From: Gammaproteobacteria bacterium
GTDB taxonomy: Bacteria > Pseudomonadota > Gammaproteobacteria > UBA11654
Direction: 5' to 3'
NCBI GenBank assembly: GCA_018672815.1
Contig: JABHDX010000064.1
Location: forward strand, 1 to 6,426
Length of the DNA: 6,426 nt
Part shown: piece by piece, positions 1-5,489 of the stretch
How positions within the stretch are numbered: the first letter of the stretch is position 1
Layout of the letters: each line of letters begins with the position of its first letter
The notes under the pieces: model-generated
Told to the model about the DNA's origin: nothing
What the model saw: only the letters and a program-made list of their open reading frames with translations
Databases searched by the model: none
Made by a program: the position numbers and the translations under genes

Positions 1-555
1 AATACGAACACATTCTTTTGGCCACTGTGCATTAAAGAGGTGTTTATATGCACCGAAACGTTCGAAGAATGGAGCGTAGTGGAGATCGACTAGTGTCAGC
101 TTGTCTCCCATCCAAAAACCACCGTTGGAGTTTTTTTCAAAGCACTCTTTTTCAATGTAGATTAATAATTCTCTAATTTTCTTATGGTTCTTGACTTGTT
201 GCTCTTCATTTTGATTATCTCTGAGGAGTTTGACACAAGCGGGTAAGTAGTAATTTGATCCATAATCTATCCATATCCTTGCTCGTGCTCTTTCAAAATA
301 ATCTTTGGGCATTAAGGATACTTCTGGATATTTTTCTTCTAAATATTCGTTGATAATTGCAGATTCATAAATAGCTTTTCCTTCATCCACAAGAACAGGA
401 ACCTTTCCATATGGGGAAATCTCTAAAAACCAATCAGGCTTATTGTAAACATCGATTTCAATCAACTCAAAAGCCAATTGTTTTTCAATAAGAGCCATTC
501 TACTTCTTTGAGCATAAGGGCATTTATCAAAGCTGTATATTTTTATATCAGGCAT
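1..555 (-). CDS. Glutathione S-transferase, Cys-type (3' end cut by window)
   Basis: Partial gene; 185 codons are visible and the reading frame is still open at position 1. The N-terminal thioredoxin-like domain (about residues 1-77) has a CPYAQR motif with Cys12 at the active-site position, the cis-proline in KVPVL (Pro53), and the glutathione-binding Glu64-Ser65 in YESAIINEYLEEKYP. The helical C-terminal domain begins near residue 85 and contains GDKLTLVDLHYAPFFER, the usual N-capping box with Asp157. Family members have about 210-230 residues, so perhaps 30 are missing. A CP[FY]A motif with Cys is typical of omega/lambda-like GSTs, which act as glutathione-dependent thiol transferases or reductases more than as classical conjugating enzymes; that assignment is family knowledge. 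The protein is probably cytoplasmic, as no signal peptide is seen. The ATG lies 2 bases after the stop of the M20 peptidase gene, so it is last or near-last in that operon. No clear Shine-Dalgarno is visible, which suggests translational coupling. Confidence 0.93.
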   Translation of the reverse strand, partial: MPDIKIYSFDKCPYAQRSRMALIEKQLAFELIEIDVYNKPDWFLEISPYGKVPVLVDEGKAIYESAIINEYLEEKYPEVSLMPKDYFERARARIWIDYGSNYYLPACVKLLRDNQNEEQQVKNHKKIRELLIYIEKECFEKNSNGGFWMGDKLTLVDLHYAPFFERFGAYKHLFNAQWPKECVRI

Positions 556-557
556 GG

Positions 558-1928
558 CTATAACTGTTTCATACTTTCATACCAAAAATCAAGTGATGAA
601 TGAAATGCACTAATTTCTATTCTTTCATTCAGGCCATGTGCCCTAAAACCACTGGGATCAGTCATAATACCGCCTGTTCCATAAACTGGGATGCCAATAT
701 TTCTGAGTGCTTGCGCATCCGTTGCACCAGTAGACATATAAGGTACGATCGCCACTGTTGGAAAAATATTGTCTAAAGAGTTAGCAATGAGATTGAGAAT
801 TGACGAAGTTATAGGGGAGGGAGGACTGCCTTCTGGCACCCATACCATATCAATTTCTATATCATTCCCAATAATGTTCTTAATCGTCTCTACTATTTCT
901 TGAGGTTCTTCTTGGGGAAGCACTCTACAATTTATTGTTGCACTGGCAGAGACAGGCAAAGCATTATTTGCATGCCCACCTGATAGTCGAGTAGCAACGC
1001 AAGTTGTTCTTAATTGTGCATTGAGATCTGGATTTTCATTGATTAAATTTGGATAACTAAAGTTTTCTGTATTATCGAGTAATTGTCTTAGTTTTTCTGA
1101 ATGCTCTTTTGATTCTTTTGTAATTGCAAATTTTAGATATTGTTTAGTGGTCTCATTAAAACTGATTGGGAATTGAAAATTTTCCAATTTTTTCAGTGCA
1201 TTAGCTAGCTCATAGATCGCATTATCTGGTCTAGGTATTGAGCTATGCCCCCCTTTATTTTTGGTATGAAGAGATACAGTCATATAAACTTTTTCAGCAG
1301 ATTGAAGAAGAAAAGCTTCTGGATTATCCATTGTTCCAGTTATATAACCGCCATCAGCATTCATTGCAAAGGCAGCATTTTTAACTGAATCAAAATTATC
1401 TCTGAAGTATTCAATGCCATTCATTTGTGTTTCTTCATCACCAGTCAGCAACATAATAATGTCATTTTTTGGAATAAAATTTTCATGTTTTAGCCTTATA
1501 AAATTAGTGATTAGAGCTGCTGCACCAGCTTTATTATCATTTGTTCCTCTGCCATAAAAGAAACCATCATTTTCTGTCATAACATAAGGATCAGTATCCC
1601 AAGAATCTATAACGGAAGGGACTACATCAAGATGAGCCATAGTAATTGTAGGATTACGCGATGACTCACCATGGTAAATAGCAATCAACCCTTTATTTTT
1701 TTTACCCGGTCCTGTTACTTGGAGATCTGATTGGCTAAAGCCATATTGTAATAATTTATTTTTTGAGTACTCACTTGCTTTTGTTGATAGTCCCATGGCT
1801 TCAGTAGACTCAATGGCAATAAGGTCTGATAATATTTCAACAGCCATTGCTTGATAATCTTCATCAGCCATTAAAGGCATATTGATCATTAATATTGTAA
1901 AAAGTAGAACGTTTCTTATTCTATCCAT
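558..1928 (-). CDS. Exported M20-family metallopeptidase (carboxypeptidase/dipeptidase-like)
   Basis: 456 residues, a normal length for M20A-type enzymes. A Sec signal peptide covers about residues 1-21 (Arg/Lys start, hydrophobic core, likely cleavage in PLMA|DEDY), so the enzyme acts in the periplasm or beyond. All catalytic elements of the dizinc M20 family are visible: His99 and Asp101 in MAHLDVVPS, bridging Asp131 in YGRGTNDNKAG, general base Glu165 and ligand Glu166 in LLTGDEET, ligand Asp192 in NADGG, and the last His431 in RAHGLNER. His228 in KGGHSSIPRP marks the lid/dimerisation domain, which runs roughly from 215 to 335. The overall pattern resembles Gly-X carboxypeptidase/CPS1-like and ArgE/DapE-related enzymes. 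The substrate cannot be read from sequence; a small peptide or N-acyl amino acid is likely. The ATG is supported by the signal peptide and an AGGA 9 bases upstream. The gene sits 11 bases after the hydrolase gene and 2 bases before the GST gene. Confidence 0.93.
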   Translation of the reverse strand: MDRIRNVLLFTILMINMPLMADEDYQAMAVEILSDLIAIESTEAMGLSTKASEYSKNKLLQYGFSQSDLQVTGPGKKNKGLIAIYHGESSRNPTITMAHLDVVPSVIDSWDTDPYVMTENDGFFYGRGTNDNKAGAAALITNFIRLKHENFIPKNDIIMLLTGDEETQMNGIEYFRDNFDSVKNAAFAMNADGGYITGTMDNPEAFLLQSAEKVYMTVSLHTKNKGGHSSIPRPDNAIYELANALKKLENFQFPISFNETTKQYLKFAITKESKEHSEKLRQLLDNTENFSYPNLINENPDLNAQLRTTCVATRLSGGHANNALPVSASATINCRVLPQEEPQEIVETIKNIIGNDIEIDMVWVPEGSPPSPITSSILNLIANSLDNIFPTVAIVPYMSTGATDAQALRNIGIPVYGTGGIMTDPSGFRAHGLNERIEISAFHSSLDFWYESMKQL

Positions 1929-1937
1929 AGTGTCTTT

Positions 1938-1941
1938 TCCT
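1938..1941 (-). promoter_or_regulatory. Ribosome binding site of the M20 peptidase gene
   Basis: On the minus strand AGGA stands 9 bases before the ATG at 1928 and overlaps the TAG stop of the upstream hydrolase gene (TAGGAAAAG). This supports the chosen start and suggests coupled translation. It is one of the few recognisable Shine-Dalgarno sequences in the window. Confidence 0.6.
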
Positions 1942-2893
1942 AATTATTTTCCAATAGATATCTTAAAGCATCTTTAGCTGTTTCGCTCCCAATTTCCTGT
2001 ACCAATTGATGACCTGCATTTTTATAGATAATCATTTCTACAGAGGGCGAATTAACTAATAAATTTTTCATTTCTGTCGCAAGAGCAACTGAAACAACTT
2101 TGTTTTTTTTGCCCCACATGATCAATACAGGAGCTTCAATGGACTGTATAATTTGATCTATGTCACCAGAAATATATTGCTTCATTCTTGCCATCTGTGC
2201 ATCCCTTTGACCTTCTTTTAATAATAATTCATGCCATCTAGTGACTAACTCTTCAGATATTTTCGAGGGATCACCAAAACCTCCTGTCAGTAGACCTTCA
2301 ACAAGTGCTCTTGGTGTAATTTGAGTCAAAAGATTAAATAATTTAGGAAGGTGGGGCGGCTCATTACTGCCTCTGACCCGTGGATTTAATGCTCCTGGGC
2401 TTACCAATATGAGTCTGTTTACTTCATTAGAATAATTCGAAGCATAGTGAAGACCAATCGTACCTCCAAGTGAGGCTCCTGCTATTGAGAAACTATTAAT
2501 TTCTAGATGATCCATGAGTTTCTGTAGCAGAAACAATGTTCTAGCCATTGAATAATCACCGCTTGGATCATTATAAGACAAGCCATGTCCTGGTATATCG
2601 AGTCTTATAATGCGATGAGTTGCACTCAGTTCTTGGACCCAGGGATCCCAGTCTATTAGATTGGCATAATTAGCATGCAGGAGTAATAAGACTGGGCCAT
2701 TTCCTTCATCAGTGAAATGTATTTTTACACCATCAATATTGATAAAAGAAGAACTTCTCAACAGATACTTGGATTCAATTGTTTCTGGACTTATATCTTG
2801 CGGATAGCGTGCACCAAATAACAAGCTGATTGCAAATACAAATAAAGCAATAAGTATTAGGAAAGATGTTTTTCTTATAATTTTTTTTACCAT
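1940..2893 (-). CDS. Membrane-anchored alpha/beta hydrolase with atypical catalytic residues
   Basis: 317 residues. A basic start (MVKKIIRK) is followed by a hydrophobic segment at about residues 10-27 with no convincing cleavage site, so it is probably a signal anchor with the catalytic domain in the periplasm. The alpha/beta-hydrolase fold runs from about residue 50: VLLLLHANYANLIDW in the oxyanion region, RLDIPGHGLS after strand 4, the nucleophile elbow GASLGG (Ser141), a cap domain at about 175-245, and NAGHQLV with His295. Two departures from the family stand out. The oxyanion motif reads HAN where HG is usual, and the acid position after strand 7, normally WGxxD, reads WGKKN with Asn264. 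The protein may therefore be catalytically weak, use an acid elsewhere, or bind without hydrolysing. Substrate unknown. It is first in the minus-strand operon with the peptidase and GST. The ATG at 2893 gives a sensible anchor, though no clear ribosome binding site precedes it. Confidence 0.88.
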   Translation of the reverse strand: MVKKIIRKTSFLILIALFVFAISLLFGARYPQDISPETIESKYLLRSSSFINIDGVKIHFTDEGNGPVLLLLHANYANLIDWDPWVQELSATHRIIRLDIPGHGLSYNDPSGDYSMARTLFLLQKLMDHLEINSFSIAGASLGGTIGLHYASNYSNEVNRLILVSPGALNPRVRGSNEPPHLPKLFNLLTQITPRALVEGLLTGGFGDPSKISEELVTRWHELLLKEGQRDAQMARMKQYISGDIDQIIQSIEAPVLIMWGKKNKVVSVALATEMKNLLVNSPSVEMIIYKNAGHQLVQEIGSETAKDALRYLLENN

Positions 2894-2969
2894 AAATTAC
2901 TTTAAATAAGTCTTGATCAGTAAAAGTATAATCTTTATCTTAACTTTAATTATTTAATAAATATAAATT
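2894..2969. promoter_or_regulatory. Divergent promoter region, candidate sites for both operons
   Basis: This 76-base, very AT-rich spacer separates the divergent hydrolase and beta-propeller genes and must hold promoters for both. On the plus strand a perfect TATAAT occurs at 2927-2932, but with no good -35 at 17 bases. An alternative is TTGATC (2913-2918), 17 bases, then TATCTT (2936-2941). On the minus strand TATACT occupies 2930-2925, overlapping the plus-strand TATAAT. An 8-base inverted repeat, TTAAATAA (2902-2909) and TTATTTAA (2950-2957), flanks the shared -10 nearly symmetrically. All are matches by eye in AT-rich DNA, so the spacer's promoter role is likely but the exact sites are uncertain. 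Confidence 0.5.
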
Positions 2970-3920
2970 ATGAATAAAAAAAATGTAAGCACGATGGAAC
3001 CTTTTGAAAATGGAGATGTTTTTTTAGGATGTACCAATCTCAATGATGAAGTGGATGATCATAAGGGCGATGGCAGAATTCTTCAATACGATAAGAATCT
3101 TCAACCCAAAGGAATTTTATATACTGAGGGCACAGAGCATTTGGTGATAGGCCTTACGTTTGATCCACAAGGAGTTTTGTGGGGATTTGATATGCATAAT
3201 CATGCAATTGTTAGAGTTTCTCCTGATGGTAAACAGTTACCAAATCATAATTTTGGTGATCGTGCATTTTCTAATGCGACTTTTGATTCAGAGGGTAATA
3301 TATACTTGGGAGAGGCTTTGGTTGGGAATACTCCTTACCCAGGTAGTTTTATGAGGCGTGTGCCTGGATTGGATCTTTTAGGATATGGAAATATTCATAA
3401 ATTTAATTCAAATTTAGAATTAGTAAAAGTATTTGATGTTGCTTATTCTCCAGAGTTTCATCAGTTTAAGGGCATCACACATACTGCAATGCATCCAAGT
3501 CAAAAATATATTACTTATACCACTGAAATAGGTAAAAAAGTCATGCAGTACGATATTATTAATGACCAACAAATGGAAGATCTTGTAGTATTACCATCCA
3601 CTGATCTAACCGATCAAATTGTAGCTATTGCTGTGAACTATCTTCCAGATGGGCGATTATTGCATTCTAGAGGTGAATATATTGAGATCCTTGATAGCAC
3701 AGGGAATGTTAATCAAACCATTGATTTATCTGAGTATGGCTGGGGAATTGCACAATTAACCGCATCAAATGATGGTGAACATTTTTTCACTGCTAATATT
3801 TTCACAGGCATTGCAATGAAGGTCAGAGTCAATGATGGCATTGTTGTTGGTGTTATTGATACTGGCTTAAAGAAACCAAAGAGAAGTTTGGCAGGTATTG
3901 CTGAGTTCTATCATGCATAA
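2970..3920 (+). CDS. Beta-propeller protein (NHL/SMP-30-like repeats), function unknown
   Basis: 316 residues without a signal peptide or membrane segment, so probably cytoplasmic. The sequence shows repeated propeller-blade patterns of the type hydrophobic-x-Phe/Pro-Asp/Asn-x-x-Gly followed by a beta strand: LTFDPQGVLWGFD (about 62-74), ATFDSEGNIYLGE (103-115), TAMHPSQKYITYTTE (172-186), VNYLPDGRLLHSRGE (222-236) and LTASNDGEHFFTAN (263-276). The spacing of about 45-55 residues fits five or six blades. Such folds include gluconolactonase/SMP-30 enzymes, NHL proteins and other sugar- or lactone-acting proteins. I see no motif that fixes a reaction, so it should be called a propeller protein of unknown function. 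The ATG at 2970 has no Shine-Dalgarno; an in-frame ATG at 2994 (Met9) is an equally possible start. Its stop overlaps the start of the VOC gene by 8 bases, so the two are probably made together. Confidence 0.85.
   Translation: MNKKNVSTMEPFENGDVFLGCTNLNDEVDDHKGDGRILQYDKNLQPKGILYTEGTEHLVIGLTFDPQGVLWGFDMHNHAIVRVSPDGKQLPNHNFGDRAFSNATFDSEGNIYLGEALVGNTPYPGSFMRRVPGLDLLGYGNIHKFNSNLELVKVFDVAYSPEFHQFKGITHTAMHPSQKYITYTTEIGKKVMQYDIINDQQMEDLVVLPSTDLTDQIVAIAVNYLPDGRLLHSRGEYIEILDSTGNVNQTIDLSEYGWGIAQLTASNDGEHFFTANIFTGIAMKVRVNDGIVVGVIDTGLKKPKRSLAGIAEFYHA
3902..3905 (+). promoter_or_regulatory. Probable ribosome binding site of the VOC gene
   Basis: TGAG lies 7 bases before the ATG at 3913, inside the end of the propeller gene. 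It supports 3913 over the upstream in-frame TTG at 3898, which would add five residues before the signal peptide. Confidence 0.4.
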
Positions 3921-4422
3921 AATAAAACTCAGTAATTTTCTTTTATTTTTTATTTTTATTAGCAACATTAACCATGTTTTTGCAGATCAGAATCCTATAG
4001 TCAAAAGAGTAAATTTTATTGTCTCTGACCTGGATCAGTCTTTAAAAATATATAGAGATGTCTTAGGCATGGAAATTTTCGAAATTAAGAATTCCGATGC
4101 AGATTCATATTCCTATCCTGTTTTTAATTTACCCGAGGAGGCTTTGATACGATTTGCTAGTTTGAATATGGGTAAAGAAAAAAGGGCATTTGCTTTAACT
4201 GAGGTGAAGAATACACCACTACCTGTTAATAAAGGAATACGAATGAGTACTGTAGTGATTTCAATTTCAGACTTGGAAGATAAGTACAATCAAATAGGGC
4301 TGATGGGATTATTCAGAACAGATATTGATAGTGACCATACACCTGAGGGACAGAGCTTCAGCGAGTTTTCATTTCTTGATTTTGATGGGCATCTGATTGT
4401 TCTCTATGAGATAAAAGATTAA
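3913..4422 (+). CDS. Exported VOC (glyoxalase/dioxygenase-fold) protein, metal ligands apparently absent
   Basis: 169 residues from the ATG at 3913. A signal peptide spans about residues 1-24 (MHKIKLSN, hydrophobic core, likely cleavage in HVFA|DQNP), so the mature protein is exported. The mature part is one VOC unit of two beta-alpha-beta-beta-beta modules: VKRVNFIVSDLDQSLKIYRD and VLGMEIFEI open the first (about 30-58), STVVISISDLEDKYNQIG the second (112-129), and FSFLDFDGHLIVLYEI closes it (152-167). In metal-dependent members, His begins strand 1 of each module and Glu ends strand 4. By my alignment those positions hold Arg32, Thr113 and Val163, so a metal-dependent glyoxalase or dioxygenase is unlikely, and a small-molecule binding or non-metal role is more plausible. 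The gene overlaps the propeller stop by 8 bases (ATGCATAA) and the facing membrane-protein gene by 65 bases. The specific function is unknown. Confidence 0.87.
   Translation: MHKIKLSNFLLFFIFISNINHVFADQNPIVKRVNFIVSDLDQSLKIYRDVLGMEIFEIKNSDADSYSYPVFNLPEEALIRFASLNMGKEKRAFALTEVKNTPLPVNKGIRMSTVVISISDLEDKYNQIGLMGLFRTDIDSDHTPEGQSFSEFSFLDFDGHLIVLYEIKD
4358..4422. other. Tail-to-tail overlap of two convergent genes
   Basis: The last 65 bases of the plus-strand VOC gene and of the minus-strand membrane-protein gene are the same DNA. The VOC side encodes its final core beta strand (FDGHLIVLYEI) and the other side a hydrophilic tail. I see no hairpin followed by a T-run here or just outside, so the two transcripts probably run into each other. 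Confidence 0.8.
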
Positions 4423-5023
4423 TTTTGTTATTTTTGAATGTTTGAATTGCAAGCCAGTAAAGTATCGGTGACATGATGACCCATGGGATTTGGCTTTGCA
4501 GCATGATGGTCCGTTCATTGAAATAGAATAATTGAGGATTAATCCATGGGCCTGTTGGTGCCAAAGGAGCCCAAGATAGTTGTTTTTCTATTGAGAGTTG
4601 ATCGAAGTATAGAAACATTTCAACGCAAATATTTTGACCCAAGCACCAAGCCAGTAAGATAAAAAAAGCTTTCCAATTCCAGGTTTCAAAGATTGATAGG
4701 TTCCGACCACTGAAAAACCACGTCAGCCAAAGACCACCGATGCATATGGTTCCTGCATCTCCCATTGAATTCATCAGCCAGTTGATATGCTTGGGTATTG
4801 CTAGATTAAGAGCATGAGATCTTCTTTCATCCACTGGATCTCCATCAAACCATCCATATGTGAACCATAACTCCCATCCCAATGAACAGAGTAAGAAACA
4901 TACAATATATAACTTGATCAGTGATAGCTGGAATGGGTTTTTTCTATAGAGAGAGATTATGAAAATTGGGAATAGAGCGCTTGTGTAAACTACAAAAATA
5001 ATTCTTATTTCTTCAAAACTCAT
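4358..5023 (-). CDS. Multi-pass membrane protein of unknown function
   Basis: 221 residues, rich in Trp, Phe, Ile and Leu. I do not recognise the family. About five membrane segments can be seen, near residues 7-26, 36-55, 88-105, 118-139 and 179-196. Between them are polar, motif-like stretches that look conserved rather than random: GDPVDERRSHALN (61-73), HINWLMNSMGDAG (79-91), the intramembrane Glu135, and WAPLAPTGPWINP (151-163). The C-terminal tail after the last helix (about 197-221) is hydrophilic, and its coding sequence is antisense to the end of the VOC gene. The 5-helix, Trp-rich layout superficially resembles TspO, but I cannot match TspO motifs. The ATG at 5023 follows the GNAT stop by 10 bases, so it is the last gene of the right-hand minus-strand operon; no good Shine-Dalgarno is visible. 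The ORF is confidently real given its length, composition and placement. Confidence 0.82.
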   Translation of the reverse strand: MSFEEIRIIFVVYTSALFPIFIISLYRKNPFQLSLIKLYIVCFLLCSLGWELWFTYGWFDGDPVDERRSHALNLAIPKHINWLMNSMGDAGTICIGGLWLTWFFSGRNLSIFETWNWKAFFILLAWCLGQNICVEMFLYFDQLSIEKQLSWAPLAPTGPWINPQLFYFNERTIMLQSQIPWVIMSPILYWLAIQTFKNNKINLLSHREQSDAHQNQEMKTR

Positions 5024-5033
5024 TATTACTAAT

Positions 5034-5489
5034 TCAATGATTTTCGAGCTCTAGACTGTAGTGATAAAATGCATTATCTTTTTCATAACCCAATGATTCA
5101 TAGAGGGATTGACCTATGAAATTATCTTTAGCTGTTGATAACTCCAATCGTTTGTAACTATTTTCTATAGCAAAGACTTTCGCTTTATTCATAAGCATTC
5201 TGCCTATACCTAACCCTCTTTGATCTTGATCCACATATAGGTCATAAAGAATCAAAATAGGAATTTTACTGACTGAGCAAAATGAAGGATAAAGTTGCAC
5301 AAAACCATTAAATTTATTAGTGCTTTTACAGGAAAGAAAAATTATAGATTCTTTTTTAATGATTCTATGTCTTATAAAAGCATAGGCAGAGTTGTAGTCA
5401 TCTTCTTGATCATAGAATATTCCATAGAGGTTGAATAGACGTGCCAATTCATCAAGATGTGATTCATTGGCTAAAATAATTTCAGTCAT
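5034..5489 (-). CDS. GNAT-family N-acetyltransferase
   Basis: 151 residues from the ATG at 5489, the normal size for a single-domain GNAT enzyme. These cytoplasmic enzymes move an acetyl group from acetyl-CoA to an amine. Visible features: the opening strand and helix (MTEIILANESHLDELARLFN), strands 2-3 around residues 46-68, motif A with strand 4 ILILYDLYVD and the pyrophosphate-binding loop QRGLGIG (Arg91-x-x-Gly94-x-Gly96), and motif B with SLYESLGYEKD, where Tyr130 is the usual general-acid tyrosine. The substrate is not deducible. The reading frame is open further up to an ATG at 5594, but that start would place 35 atypical residues before strand 1 and overlap the hydrolase gene by 113 bases. 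The 5489 start overlaps it by only 8 bases (ATGACTGA). An AAGGG lies 14 bases upstream, rather far, so coupling to the hydrolase gene is likely. Confidence 0.9.
   Translation of the reverse strand: MTEIILANESHLDELARLFNLYGIFYDQEDDYNSAYAFIRHRIIKKESIIFLSCKSTNKFNGFVQLYPSFCSVSKIPILILYDLYVDQDQRGLGIGRMLMNKAKVFAIENSYKRLELSTAKDNFIGQSLYESLGYEKDNAFYHYSLELENH

Noticed and set aside
2881..2983. Eight-base A runs just after the start codons of both divergent genes (2881-2888 and 2976-2983), possible phase variation
   Set aside because: They encode Lys codons near the start, common in AT-rich genomes. The tracts are short, and nothing else suggests switching.
3160..3354. 64-residue plus-strand ORF inside the propeller gene
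   Set aside because: It lies wholly within a well-supported gene in another frame, has no ribosome binding site, and its hydrophobic product looks like a frame-shifted reading of propeller codons.
3898..3912. TTG start for the VOC gene, five residues longer
   Set aside because: The ATG at 3913 has a TGAG 7 bases upstream and gives a cleaner signal peptide; TTG starts are rare.
4420..4470. Possible bidirectional terminator after the VOC gene
   Set aside because: Only a weak AAAAGATTAATTTT-type match was found, with no GC-bearing stem or T-run, so I do not call it.
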